Shown: positions 6,534-14,591 of the stretch, piece after piece
Numbering within the stretch: position 1 is the stretch's first letter
How the letters are laid out: each line of letters begins with the position of its first letter
Source of the DNA: Mycoplasma sp. CAG:956
Lineage (GTDB): Bacteria > Bacillota_I > Bacilli_A > RF39 > UBA660
Assembly: GCA_000433475.1 (NCBI GenBank)
Contig: HF993090.1
Coordinates: 25,129-54,442, forward strand
Length of the DNA stretch: 29,314 bases
Direction: 5' to 3'
Position numbers and translations under genes: made by a program
Notes under the pieces: generated by a model
Told to the model about the DNA's origin: nothing
The model's database searches: none
What the model saw: only the letters and a program-made list of their open reading frames with translations

Positions 6534-7763
6534 ATGGAATTAACAGATAGAGAAAAACAATTATTAATATTATATAAAGCCTTTTTTGCTAAAGACTTTG
6601 ATGTTTTAGATTTGGATAGTATACAAGATTTTCAAAATATGTATTGTATTTTACAAACATTACCTAGTAGTGTTGGAACAAGGGTAAGTAAAATAACTGA
6701 TTTTAAGCTTAGTGTTGATGGAGTATTTTCCAATACTTTGGATACAGAGCTTACTAAATTAAGTCAAGCTTGTGATGAAGTAAAAGAATTTAATGAAAAT
6801 ATTTCTAATGCTTACTTTATGCCTATAACAGTAGCTTGTACTAATCCAGATATTGATTTATCAAGTGATCAAGGTATTTTGACTTCTAAAGATTATGCTT
6901 TATTTGCTAAGGCTTGTTTGTTTAGCCAAGGGACTCGTAAGACTAAAAAAGAGTTAGAAGACTTTTTGGAAGAGGAAATGAAACCAAAGACAGAGGAAGA
7001 AGAACTTATAGATACAATTAAGGGTAAAAGAAATATTCATTTGGCACATTATATTGTCCAATTATTAAGAGGATATGGGGTGATTGATGATTATCCATAT
7101 ATTCTAGAAGAACAAGGAAAATTTAGAGAAGACCTACCAACTTTAAGTAAGAAAGAAAAAGAATTATTAAGAAATTATTATTTATTCTATGGTCAATATT
7201 TTGATGCGGATTTAATGTATAATAGAAATAATGCGGTAAATGCTAGTTGCATATTACAAAGTTTTCCAAAAGAAGTTGGGGTTGAGTCAGAAAATAATTA
7301 TGAATTTTTAAAAAGTAGAATAATTGACCGCATAGAATCGCCAAAGTTAGAAGAAGTTATGGACGGGTTAAAATTAAAAAAAGAAGATATAGTTGCCTAC
7401 TATAATAATGCGACAGTAAATCAAGTACCAATTAGTAAGATTTTATTAGAATCAGGTTTTACAACTGTTGATTCTTTAGGAAGAGTGGCTAATGCTTGTT
7501 TATTTGTAAATGCTCATTCAGATATTTCAGGTGAAGAAGTTTTGGATTATTTAAATAAGTTAGATCATGATGATGGCTTTTTAAATAATTCTGATGATAA
7601 TTTAAATAAGAAAATTGTTAATATCTTAGAAAGATATGGCTTAATTAAAAGACATATGGGTAAAAAAAGTAAGTGTGAGACTTGCCCATATCATGAGGAA
7701 CTAAAAAAAGAACAAGTTGGGGTTGTTAAAAAGTTAGCCAGAATTTTTGGTGGACAAAAGTAA
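6534..7763 (+). CDS. Unrecognised protein with two tandem repeats and a CxxC-H end (409 aa)
   Basis: I do not recognise this protein, but it clearly contains an internal duplication of about 190-200 residues. The first half opens LTDREKQLLILYKAFFAKDF and the second LSKKEKELLRNYYLFYGQYF. Both continue with a 'ILQ(T/S)-P--VG' element, then an 'ACLF' element (AKACLFSQG and ANACLFVNAHSD), and close with 'L-(R/E)-YG-I' (LLRGYGVIDD and ILERYGLIKR). After the second repeat comes CETCPYHEE, a possible metal-binding Cys-x2-Cys-x2-His motif, then a basic end. No membrane segment is present. The start ATG follows AGAGGTGAT. It lies 46 bp after paralogue B in the same direction, so the three genes may form one unit. 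Confidence 0.85.
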   Translation: MELTDREKQLLILYKAFFAKDFDVLDLDSIQDFQNMYCILQTLPSSVGTRVSKITDFKLSVDGVFSNTLDTELTKLSQACDEVKEFNENISNAYFMPITVACTNPDIDLSSDQGILTSKDYALFAKACLFSQGTRKTKKELEDFLEEEMKPKTEEEELIDTIKGKRNIHLAHYIVQLLRGYGVIDDYPYILEEQGKFREDLPTLSKKEKELLRNYYLFYGQYFDADLMYNRNNAVNASCILQSFPKEVGVESENNYEFLKSRIIDRIESPKLEEVMDGLKLKKEDIVAYYNNATVNQVPISKILLESGFTTVDSLGRVANACLFVNAHSDISGEEVLDYLNKLDHDDGFLNNSDDNLNKKIVNILERYGLIKRHMGKKSKCETCPYHEELKKEQVGVVKKLARIFGGQK

Positions 7764-7779
7764 AAAAATTATTTATAAT
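7751..7779 (+). promoter_or_regulatory. Promoter of the valS T-box transcript
   Basis: TGGACA (7751-7756) and a perfect TATAAT (7774-7779) are exactly 17 nt apart. The -35 lies inside the last codons of the preceding gene. Confidence 0.65.
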
Positions 7780-7785
7780 ACGAAA

Positions 7786-7985
7786 TAGATATGTTGAAGA
7801 AGAGGAGTATTACTTATTTAATATTTTAGAGAGCTTGTGTTGGGTGCAAACAAGTTATTGGATAGTAAGAAGGTTGCTTTGGAGTATAAAACGTTTCTTC
7901 GCGTTAAGAAGTAGAGTGTATGATTAGTCATAAAATAAGGTGGTACCGCGAGATTTCGTCCTTATATTTATGGCTTTTTTAAGTT
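7786..7985 (+). promoter_or_regulatory. T-box leader controlling valS
   Basis: This leader senses uncharged tRNA-Val and controls read-through into valS. The T-box core AAGGTGGTACCGCG is at 7937-7950. Upstream, AGAGAGC followed by GGGTGCAA fits the stem-I AG-bulge and distal loop. A terminator stem forms between AGTCATAAAATAAGG (7926-7940) and CCTTATATTTATGGCT (7960-7974), followed by a T-run, and the T-box bulge sits in its apical part, so antiterminator and terminator are mutually exclusive. The specifier codon is probably GTT at 7873-7875 (valine) on the 3' side of stem I. The stem was only folded by eye, so that last point is inference. Confidence 0.92.
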
Positions 7986-8003
7986 TTAGAAAGAGGTATA
8001 GAT

Positions 8004-10544
8004 ATGTTAGAAACAAAATATGACCATTTAAGTGTTGAAGATAAAAAATATGATAATTGGGTAGATAAGGGTTATTTTAAAAGTGGCAATACTGATAGAC
8101 TTCCTTATTGTATTGTAATTCCACCTCCTAATGTAACTGGTAAATTACATATAGGACATGCTTATGATACAGCTATTCAAGATGTAATTATTAGATATAA
8201 GAGATTACAAGGCTTTGATTGTTTATGGTTACCTGGTATGGATCATGCGGCGATTGCAACTGAGGCTAAAGTTGTTAAAAGATTAAAAGAACAAGGATTA
8301 GATAAAAGAAGTATTGGCCGTGATAAGTTCTTAGAAGCTTGTTGGGATTGGACTAAAGAATTTGGTGGTAACATTAGAAGTCAATGGGCTAAACTAGGTT
8401 TATCAGTTGATTATAGTAAAGAAAGATTTACTTTAGATGAGGGATTAAATAAGGCTGTTATTAAGACTTTTGTTGATTATTATAAAAAAGGTTTAATTTA
8501 TCGAGGAGAGAGAATAATTAACTGGGATCCAGTGGCCATGACAGCCTTGTCAAGTGAGGAAGTTATTTATAAAGAAGATAAAGGGGCATTCTATCACTTA
8601 AAATATTATATTGAAGGGGAAGATAGATATTTAGAAGTAGCAACGACTCGTCCCGAAACTTTATTTGGTGATACAGCGGTTGCCGTTAATCCAAATGACG
8701 AAAGATATCAGGATTTAAAGGATAAAAAAGTTATTGTTCCTGTTGTTAACCGAGTTGTACCTGTAGTATTTGATAATCATGCGGATCCAGAGTTTGGAAC
8801 AGGTGTTGTTAAGATTACACCAGCTCATGATCCAAATGACTATGAAGTTGGTCTAAGACATGACCTACCTAGAATTGTTTGTATGAATAAAGATGCTACA
8901 ATGAATGAGGTTTGCGGTAAATATCAAGGGTTATCAAGAGAAGAATGTCGTGAAAAGTTAGTTAACGACTTAAAAGAAGCAGGATTACTTATAAGGGTTG
9001 AAGAAATCGTTCATAATGTTGGTCACTCTGAGCGAACAGAAGCGGTTGTTGAACCATATCTTTCTAAACAATGGTTTGTTAAAATGCGTCCTTTAGCGGA
9101 TAGAGTTTTAGAAAATCAAAAGAATTCGGATACTAAAGTTAACTTTATTCCTCCACGTTTTGAAAAAATTATGAATCACTGGATGGAAATTACTTATGAT
9201 TGGTGTATTTCTCGTCAATTATGGTGGGGACATAGAATTCCAGCCTGGTATCGTGGGGATGAAGTTTATGTTGGACAGACAGCTCCAGAAGGTGAAGGCT
9301 GGGTTCAAGATGAAGATGTTCTAGATACGTGGTTCTCATCAGCCTTATGGCCTTTCTCAACCCTAGGTTATCCAGAACAAACTGATGATTTAAAGAGATA
9401 TTTCCCAACTGATTGCTTAGTAACTGGTTATGATATTATTCCGTTCTGGGTTAATAGGATGACTTTTCAATCACTAGAACTTAATGGAGTTCGTCCATTT
9501 AAAGACGTTATTATCCATGGTCTTGTAAGAGATAAAGAAGGCCGCAAGATGAGTAAGTCTTTAGGTAATGGTATCGATCCAATGGATATGATAAAATTAT
9601 ATGGTGCTGATAGCTTAAGATATTATTTAGTAACTGATTGTGCTTTTGGAACTGATCTTCGTTTTGATGAAGAAAAATTAAAGGCAACTTGGAATTTTAT
9701 TAATAAAATGTGGAATGCTTCTCGTTTTGTTTTAATGAATATTAGTGATTTAAAAGCCCTAGACTTTAGTAATTTAAAGAAAGAAGATAAATGGATTTTA
9801 ACAAAGTTTGAGACGGTTCTTGATAGTACTATTAAACATATGGACAAATATGAATTTAACTTAGTAGGTAGCGAGATTTATAACTTTATTTGGGATGATT
9901 TCTGTTCTAATTATATTGAAATGGCTAAGTTTAGTAGTAGTGATATAACAACTAAGAGCATTTTATATAAAGTTTTAGAAGGAATAATTAAGATTATGCA
10001 TCCATTTATGCCATTTGTAACTGAAGAAATTTATCAAAATTTACCATTTAAAGATAGCAATTCAATTATGATATCAAGTTATCCTAAGTATGAAAGCAAG
10101 TATATTTTTGATGAAGATACTAAAGAAGTAGATAAGTTATTAGAGTTTATTACTTTATTTAGAAATAAAAAGTTAGAAAATAATATTGGTAAAGACTTTG
10201 AAGTAGAAGCTGATTCTTTAGATGATTTAGCTGTTAAAATGTTAAAATTAAATGATAAGATAGTAAGTGTTAGTAACAAAAATACTAAGATTTTAGTAAG
10301 CATTAATGATATTACTGTTTATATTTGTTATGATAATAATATCGATAAAGAAGAAGTATTAAAAGAACTTACTAAGAAAAAAGAGACTTTAGAGGCAAGT
10401 ATTAAGAGAAGAAATAATCTTTTAAGTAACGAAAATTATGTTAAGAAAGCACCAAGTAATATAGTTGAAAAAGAAAGATTAGACTTACAAAAAGAAACAG
10501 ATATGTTAAATAATGTTTTAAAAGAAATAGAAAATTTGGGGTAG
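8004..10544 (+). CDS. valS: Valine--tRNA ligase
   Basis: This is a class Ia synthetase that charges tRNA-Val in the cytoplasm. It is 846 aa, slightly shorter than the usual ~880. Visible features are: PPPNVTGKLHIGHA with the HIGH motif at 49-52; the CP1 editing domain with ATTRPETLFGDTAVAVNP and FGTGVVKITPAHDPNDYEVG, which clears mischarged threonine; WWGHRIPAWY and DVLDTWFSSALWPFSTLG of the catalytic core; KMSKS at 515-519; an anticodon-binding helical domain; and the C-terminal coiled coil (about 775-846). ATG 8004 follows AGAAAGAGG. It is controlled by the valine T-box directly upstream. There is no sign of truncation. Confidence 0.98.
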   Translation: MLETKYDHLSVEDKKYDNWVDKGYFKSGNTDRLPYCIVIPPPNVTGKLHIGHAYDTAIQDVIIRYKRLQGFDCLWLPGMDHAAIATEAKVVKRLKEQGLDKRSIGRDKFLEACWDWTKEFGGNIRSQWAKLGLSVDYSKERFTLDEGLNKAVIKTFVDYYKKGLIYRGERIINWDPVAMTALSSEEVIYKEDKGAFYHLKYYIEGEDRYLEVATTRPETLFGDTAVAVNPNDERYQDLKDKKVIVPVVNRVVPVVFDNHADPEFGTGVVKITPAHDPNDYEVGLRHDLPRIVCMNKDATMNEVCGKYQGLSREECREKLVNDLKEAGLLIRVEEIVHNVGHSERTEAVVEPYLSKQWFVKMRPLADRVLENQKNSDTKVNFIPPRFEKIMNHWMEITYDWCISRQLWWGHRIPAWYRGDEVYVGQTAPEGEGWVQDEDVLDTWFSSALWPFSTLGYPEQTDDLKRYFPTDCLVTGYDIIPFWVNRMTFQSLELNGVRPFKDVIIHGLVRDKEGRKMSKSLGNGIDPMDMIKLYGADSLRYYLVTDCAFGTDLRFDEEKLKATWNFINKMWNASRFVLMNISDLKALDFSNLKKEDKWILTKFETVLDSTIKHMDKYEFNLVGSEIYNFIWDDFCSNYIEMAKFSSSDITTKSILYKVLEGIIKIMHPFMPFVTEEIYQNLPFKDSNSIMISSYPKYESKYIFDEDTKEVDKLLEFITLFRNKKLENNIGKDFEVEADSLDDLAVKMLKLNDKIVSVSNKNTKILVSINDITVYICYDNNIDKEEVLKELTKKKETLEASIKRRNNLLSNENYVKKAPSNIVEKERLDLQKETDMLNNVLKEIENLG

Positions 10545-10567
10545 TTTAAAGATAAAATATAGGTTAT

Positions 10568-10605
10568 CACAAATTATCTAAAAAAACTGCCACAAATTAC
10601 CTAAA
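10568..10605. repeat. Two near-identical 15-mers upstream of proS
   Basis: CACAAATTATCTAAA (10568-10582) and CACAAATTACCTAAA (10591-10605) differ at one base and are offset by 23 bp, close to two helical turns. They could be paired operator sites, but no regulator is adjacent. Confidence 0.4.
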
Positions 10606-10696
10606 CAAGTGTAAAATTAAGCTTTAATAAATATATAAAAATATATAATTTAATATAAATAAAACAGATAAAATGATAGCGATGATACTATAGATA

Positions 10697-10705
10697 TGCT
10701 ATACT
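10697..10705 (+). promoter_or_regulatory. Extended -10 promoter of proS
   Basis: TGC precedes TATACT (10700-10705), giving an extended -10. The -35 region (TAGCGA, 17 nt upstream) is poor. It lies 25 nt from the proS start. Confidence 0.45.
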
Positions 10706-10730
10706 AAAAAATAAAGAAAAGAGGAATATT

Positions 10731-12146
10731 ATGGCAAATATTGTAAGAGATATAACAGATAGAGAAGTCGATTTTGCTCAGTGGTATACTGATGTATGCA
10801 AAAAGGCTGATTTAGTTGATTATTCAAAGAATAAAGGTAGTATGATTATAAGACCATATGGTTATGCTATTTGGGAAAATATGGTTAGTATTTTAGATAA
10901 AGAGTTTAAAAGATTAGGACATGAAAATGTTCAAATGCCAATGCTTATTCCAGAAAGTCTACTTAATATTGAAAAAGAACATGTTGAAGGTTTTGCTCCA
11001 GAAGTAGCTTGGGTAACTTATGGTGGAGAAAATAAGTTAGAAGAAAGAATGTGTATTCGTCCAACTAGCGAGACTTTATTTTGTGACCATTTTAAAAAGA
11101 TTGTTAATTCTTATCGTGATTTACCAATTCTTTATAATCAGTGGTGTACAATTGTAAGATGGGAAAAAACAACGAGACCTTTCTTGCGTAGTAGAGAAAT
11201 TTTGTGGCAAGAAGGACATACACTTCATGCAACAGCCGAAGAAGCTAAAAACGAAACTTTACAAATGCTAAAGGTTTATGAAGATTTTCAGAAGTATTAT
11301 TTAGCAATGCCAGTTATTGTTGGTAAAAAAACGGAAAAAGAAAAGTTTGCAGGTGCTGAAGATACTTATACAATCGAAGCAATGATGTGGGATGGCATTG
11401 CCTTACAGAATGGTACTAGTCATTATTTTGGACAACATTTTGCTAAAGCTTTCGATATTAAATTCTTAGATAAAGATAATACTTTAAAAACTCCTTATCA
11501 AACTTCTTGGGGGGTAACAACCAGAATGATTGGTGGACTTATTATGACTCATAGTGATAATAATGGTTTAGTATTACCACCAAGAATTGCTCCAACTAAG
11601 GTAATTATTATTCCAATCGGCGATGTTTCTGAAAAATTAAAAGAAATTACTCAAGGCTTAGAAAATGCTGGCATCACTTACAAAGTTGATAACAGTGATA
11701 AAACCCCAGGATTTAAATTTGCTGAGGCCGAGGTTAAAGGTTATCCAATTCGTTTAGAATTAGGAAAAAGAGACCTAGATAATGGTTTTACAACTATTGT
11801 TAGAAGAGATACTTTAGAAAAAATTAAAGTTGATGATTTAGAAGGTCTTGTTGGTGTTATTAAAGATACTATGGATATCATGCAAAAAGAAATGTATGAA
11901 AGAGCTTTAAAACGACGTAATAGTATGATGTATGAAGCAAGTACTTATGATGAATTTAAAAATATTGCTAAAAATAAAAATGGTTTCATCAAAATTACTT
12001 GGTGTGGCAGTATGGAATGTGAAGATAAAATTAAAGCTGATACGGGTTTAAAATCAAGATGTATTATTGGTGATAATGATACTAGCATTTGTCCGGTATG
12101 TGGTAAAAAATCTAAGTATGATATTTATTTTGCTAAACAATATTAA
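10731..12146 (+). CDS. proS: Proline--tRNA ligase, archaeal/eukaryotic-like (type 3)
   Basis: This class II synthetase charges tRNA-Pro. At 471 aa it is the short form without the inserted editing domain of E. coli-type ProRS and with a C-terminal zinc-ribbon-like end. Visible features are: the N-terminal DFAQWYTDVCKKADLVDYS; RPTSETLFCDHF; class II motif 2 in RWEKTTRPFLRSREILWQEGHT; a motif 3 region around GGLIMTHSDNNGLVLPP; and the Cys cluster WCGSMEC...CPVCGKK followed by a terminal Tyr, as in this subfamily. This type is common in Mollicutes and several Firmicutes. ATG 10731 follows AGAGGAA. Without the insertion domain, Ala-tRNA-Pro editing would need a separate trans-editing protein, not seen here. 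Confidence 0.96.
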   Translation: MANIVRDITDREVDFAQWYTDVCKKADLVDYSKNKGSMIIRPYGYAIWENMVSILDKEFKRLGHENVQMPMLIPESLLNIEKEHVEGFAPEVAWVTYGGENKLEERMCIRPTSETLFCDHFKKIVNSYRDLPILYNQWCTIVRWEKTTRPFLRSREILWQEGHTLHATAEEAKNETLQMLKVYEDFQKYYLAMPVIVGKKTEKEKFAGAEDTYTIEAMMWDGIALQNGTSHYFGQHFAKAFDIKFLDKDNTLKTPYQTSWGVTTRMIGGLIMTHSDNNGLVLPPRIAPTKVIIIPIGDVSEKLKEITQGLENAGITYKVDNSDKTPGFKFAEAEVKGYPIRLELGKRDLDNGFTTIVRRDTLEKIKVDDLEGLVGVIKDTMDIMQKEMYERALKRRNSMMYEASTYDEFKNIAKNKNGFIKITWCGSMECEDKIKADTGLKSRCIIGDNDTSICPVCGKKSKYDIYFAKQY

Positions 12147-12149
12147 AAG

Positions 12150-12176
12150 AATGCTTTATTTACGAGCATTTTTTTC
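12150..12176 (+). terminator. Terminator of proS
   Basis: AATGCT (12150-12155) pairs with AGCATT (12165-12170) and is followed by a T-run. It overlaps the last codons of the convergent minus-strand gene. Confidence 0.6.
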
Positions 12177-12662
12177 TTTGACTTTAAACTTACCATTACT
12201 AACTAGGCTATTATTTAAAATTTTATAAAGAATGGTTCTCATTAAATAATAATCATCTAAAGTATAAGAATTATAATCTGTTAATTTGGCTTGAAATGAT
12301 GAATAGATATGAATTTTATTGCGTAAAGTTTTTAAGTTATAAAGAAGTTTGATATCTTCAGAAGTTAATTTAAGAATATTTTCTTTTATGATATTTTTAA
12401 ATAGGTAATTAAAAGATACGGGATGTTTAAAATTGTAAATAGGATTTAGTAAAGAATAAAATATAGCTTCAATAATAGAAATAGAATTTATTATATAATC
12501 TTTAATAAGAAGTTTAGTTATTACAGAAGTGTTATGCTCAAATAAAATATTATTACTTAAGTATTCGATGTACTGATAAGTATAAGATATATTACTAATT
12601 AAAGGGTAATTATTTTTAATTTTAAAATTATGACGGATAATATCAATGTTGGTAAGTTGCAT
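12156..12662 (-). CDS. Hypothetical protein with HEPN-like character (168 aa)
   Basis: The protein is rich in Ile, Leu, Asn, Tyr and Lys and looks entirely alpha-helical, with no signal peptide. The segment LKTLRNKIHIYSSF at about residues 108-121 resembles the Arg-Asn...His helix of HEPN-domain proteins, which are often RNA-targeting parts of toxin-antitoxin or defence systems. The spacing here is R-N-x-x-H, one residue shorter than the classical R-x4-6-H nuclease motif, so an inactive or merely HEPN-shaped protein is as likely. ATG 12660-12662 follows AAAGGAA. It is convergent with proS and divergent from rplS, and no nucleotidyltransferase partner (MNT) is adjacent. The family assignment is inference. 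Confidence 0.7.
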   Translation of the reverse strand: MQLTNIDIIRHNFKIKNNYPLISNISYTYQYIEYLSNNILFEHNTSVITKLLIKDYIINSISIIEAIFYSLLNPIYNFKHPVSFNYLFKNIIKENILKLTSEDIKLLYNLKTLRNKIHIYSSFQAKLTDYNSYTLDDYYLMRTILYKILNNSLVSNGKFKVKEKNARK

Positions 12663-12743
12663 AAGATTCCTTTCATGAATGGTATTATAATATAATTTTA
12701 AAATAATTGGGATAAAACTTATATTAATTTAGTAGAAAAAAGA

Positions 12744-12773
12744 TTGACTAGTATTAATTAAATATGGTAAGAT
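12744..12773 (+). promoter_or_regulatory. Promoter of rplS
   Basis: TTGACT (12744-12749) and TAAGAT (12768-12773) are 18 nt apart. The transcript carries a leader of about 85 nt. Confidence 0.65.
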
Positions 12774-12779
12774 ATTCTT

Positions 12780-12830
12780 GCTTCGGAAGAGTTTCCGTAG
12801 AAAATCCGCTTATTTAAGATAAATAATGAT
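12780..12830 (+). promoter_or_regulatory. Candidate L19 autoregulatory leader
   Basis: The 5' UTR of rplS starts with a GC-containing hairpin, CGGAA (12784-12788) with TTCCG (12793-12797), unusual in such AT-rich DNA, followed by AATCCGCTT. Ribosomal protein L19 leaders are known in Firmicutes, and position and size fit. I could not match the consensus by eye, so this is a candidate only. Confidence 0.35.
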
Positions 12831-12864
12831 TTTAAGTGATATTATATAGAAAGGAATTAGACGT

Positions 12865-13206
12865 ATGACAAATTTAGTTGATAAAATTAATGCTAAACAT
12901 GTAAGAAAAGATATTCCTGAATTCCGTGTTGGTGATACAGTAAGAGTTAACGTTTGGGTTATTGAAGGTAACAAAAAACGTATCCAATCATTTGAAGGTT
13001 TAGTTACTGATATTAATGGTGGTTCTGTATCTAAGAGATTTTCTGTAAGAAAGAAAAGTTATGGTATTGGTGTAACTCGTATTTTCCCAGTAAATGCTCC
13101 AACTATTGATTCAATCGAAGTTGTTAAAAAAGGCTACGTAAGACGTGCTAAATTAGGCTTCTTAAAGGGATTAAGAAAAGATTACAAAGTAAAAGAAAGA
13201 AATTAA
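12865..13206 (+). CDS. rplS: 50S ribosomal protein L19
   Basis: The 113-aa product has the full L19 length and hallmark sequence: DIPEFRVGDTVRVNVWVIEGNKKRIQSFEGLV, then SVSKRFSVRKKSYGIGVTRIFPVNAP and the C-terminal VVKKGYVRRAKLGFLKGLRKDYKVKER. It sits at the 30S/50S interface. ATG 12865 follows AAAGGAA. It has its own promoter and terminator, so it is monocistronic here; the trmD/rimM/rpsP neighbours often found with it are absent. Confidence 0.98.
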   Translation: MTNLVDKINAKHVRKDIPEFRVGDTVRVNVWVIEGNKKRIQSFEGLVTDINGGSVSKRFSVRKKSYGIGVTRIFPVNAPTIDSIEVVKKGYVRRAKLGFLKGLRKDYKVKERN

Positions 13207-13210
13207 TTAG

Positions 13211-13237
13211 AAAAGTGCTTATAATGGCACTTTTTTT
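13211..13237 (+). terminator. Terminator of rplS
   Basis: AAAAGTGC (13211-13218) and GCACTTTT (13227-13234) form an 8-bp stem followed by more T residues. Confidence 0.8.
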
Positions 13238-13238
13238 C

Positions 13239-13267
13239 TTTACACTCTTTATTTTTTTGCATAAAAT
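13239..13267 (+). promoter_or_regulatory. Promoter of the 167-aa gene and probably the DUF4176 pair
   Basis: TTTACA (13239-13244) and TAAAAT (13262-13267) are 17 nt apart, starting right at the end of the rplS terminator. Confidence 0.5.
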
Positions 13268-13291
13268 GGAAATAGGGAGTTAAATAATATA

Positions 13292-13795
13292 ATGAGAGAA
13301 AATATACAAGTTAATGAAAATATTAAAAAGTATCAAACAATAGAAATGATGGTTTCTTTAGAAAAAGGTATATCAGTAGAAGAGTGTGTTAGACAAGAAA
13401 GAAAAAGGTTATTTTTGGAATATACTGAAGATGTAAAACTTTTGGATACTGATGTTAATTTTGATAAAACAATAAAGAGATTAGAAAGAGAAAAGTTTAA
13501 CTTAGTTAAAACTAGGGATGCTATTAAAAGTGAGATTGTTGTTAAAAAAGCACTTAAAATTAATTTAAAGAAAACTAATTCTAAAGAAGCTAAAAAAATA
13601 TTACTTAGTTTTGAAAAAGAATTATTTATTTTAAATATAAATTGTAATTTATATAATGATGCTATTAGATTAAAAAGAAAAGCTATTGCAATGTTTAATG
13701 AGAAAAAAAGCCATATGCATCGGGGAATGAAAAGAATGCGTACTTGGGAAAGACATTATTTAGAAAGTACTGCTTTTATAGAAAATGATGATTAA
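13292..13795 (+). CDS. Hypothetical helical/coiled-coil protein (167 aa)
   Basis: I do not recognise this protein. It is very basic and almost entirely helical, with heptad-like stretches (TIKRLEREKFNLVKTRDAIK, LLSFEKELFILNINCNLYND) and no signal peptide or membrane segment. A basic patch GMKRMRTWERH lies near the end. The ribosome site is modest (GGGAG about 13 nt upstream). It is the first gene of a same-strand block continuing with two DUF4176-like genes (27-bp gap) and the ADP-ribosyltransferase gene. A small helical protein there could be a WXG100-like partner or chaperone, but no WxG motif is present, so I leave the function open. Confidence 0.7.
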   Translation: MRENIQVNENIKKYQTIEMMVSLEKGISVEECVRQERKRLFLEYTEDVKLLDTDVNFDKTIKRLEREKFNLVKTRDAIKSEIVVKKALKINLKKTNSKEAKKILLSFEKELFILNINCNLYNDAIRLKRKAIAMFNEKKSHMHRGMKRMRTWERHYLESTAFIENDD

Positions 13796-13822
13796 GAAAT
13801 ATAAAGATAAGAAGTGTTGTAA

Positions 13823-14200
13823 ATGTTTGGATTTAAAAAGAAAGAAATAATAAAAACTGATTGTGAGTATAGCAAGTATTTGCCTTGTGGAAGTATAATT
13901 AAATTAAATAATGATGATGATTTATATATGATATATAGATATTTAGGTAATATGTGTATGAGTTTTAAAGATACAGATATTTCACTTTGCAAGTCTAGTG
14001 TTTTTAATGATACTAAGTTAGGTGATAAAAAATATTATCAAGTTGATTATTGTATATGTAATTATCCTATACCTAAGGATTCATTTTATATAAGAGTAAG
14101 TGATATTAAAGAAGTTATTTGGAGTGGGTACAGTGATTCTATGCGTATGGATATTTTAAAAAATATAGATAATTGGAGTAAAGAAGTAAATGAAAAATAG
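13823..14200 (+). CDS. DUF4176-like protein 1 (125 aa)
   Basis: The core YLPCGSIIKLNNDDDLYMIYRYLG (about 19-42) followed by YQVDYCICNYPIP and a closing FYIRVSDIKEVIWSGYSDS matches the pattern of DUF4176 proteins (LPIGSVV-L-xx-K-MI ... I-.V-.-GY). These small proteins are repeatedly found in type VII secretion (Ess/Yuk) toxin loci. The family call rests on pattern memory. Its ribosome site is weak. It overlaps the next gene by 11 bp, so the two are translationally coupled. The two products are paralogues with a shared core and different ends. Confidence 0.7.
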   Translation: MFGFKKKEIIKTDCEYSKYLPCGSIIKLNNDDDLYMIYRYLGNMCMSFKDTDISLCKSSVFNDTKLGDKKYYQVDYCICNYPIPKDSFYIRVSDIKEVIWSGYSDSMRMDILKNIDNWSKEVNEK

Positions 14201-14471
14201 TATTTTACCAATTGGTAGTGTGATTTTAAAAAATGATAAAAAATATATTATATTTGACTATGATTTTAAAGCTAAAAGTTATGTTTGTGCGGGATATCCT
14301 AGTTATTTTTTAATAGATTTAATACCACCGAAGAAAGTTAAGGAGTATAAGTCTAAGTATAATAATTATAATAGTGATGATTTTATAAAGTTTGATGATG
14401 TTTTTGAACTTGTGTGGATGGGATATCGTAATACAGACTTTGAAGAACAAATAAAAAAATTTGCGGATTAA
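14190..14471 (+). CDS. DUF4176-like protein 2 (93 aa)
   Basis: The opening ILPIGSVILKNDKKYIIFDY is the clearest DUF4176-like stretch in the window. It is followed by YVCAGYPSYFLIDLIPPKKV and the terminal FIKFDDVFELVWMGYRNTDFEEQI, which parallels the end of DUF4176-like protein 1. ATG 14190 lies inside the end of that gene. A terminator follows directly, closing this operon before the ADP-ribosyltransferase gene. In related loci these proteins accompany secreted toxins, and here one follows at once. The exact role (chaperone, immunity or adaptor) is not established. Confidence 0.75.
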   Translation: MKNSILPIGSVILKNDKKYIIFDYDFKAKSYVCAGYPSYFLIDLIPPKKVKEYKSKYNNYNSDDFIKFDDVFELVWMGYRNTDFEEQIKKFAD

Positions 14472-14482
14472 ATGATTTTTGG

Positions 14483-14514
14483 GTATGCTTAAAGTAATAA
14501 AGTATACTTTTTTT
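14483..14514 (+). terminator. Terminator after the DUF4176 pair
   Basis: GTATGCTT (14483-14490) pairs with AAGTATAC (14500-14507), with one G-U wobble, and is followed by T7. Confidence 0.65.
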
Positions 14515-14567
14515 ATTCTTTATCTTTTTAGAAAATATTTACCAAAAAAATATTCTGTGTTATTCTC

Positions 14568-14573
14568 TATAAT
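14568..14573 (+). promoter_or_regulatory. -10 element of the ADP-ribosyltransferase gene
   Basis: A perfect TATAAT lies 18 nt before ATG 14592. No good -35 is visible, only an A-run in that position, so an activator may be needed. The short leader contains GAGGTG as ribosome site. Confidence 0.45.
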
Positions 14574-14591
14574 AGATGAGGTGTAAAAATT

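Noticed and set aside
9190..9408. Antisense open frames inside valS (9190-9408, 9623-9847, 10079-10303)
   Set aside because: They mirror conserved valS sequence on the other strand and have no ribosome sites or recognisable products.
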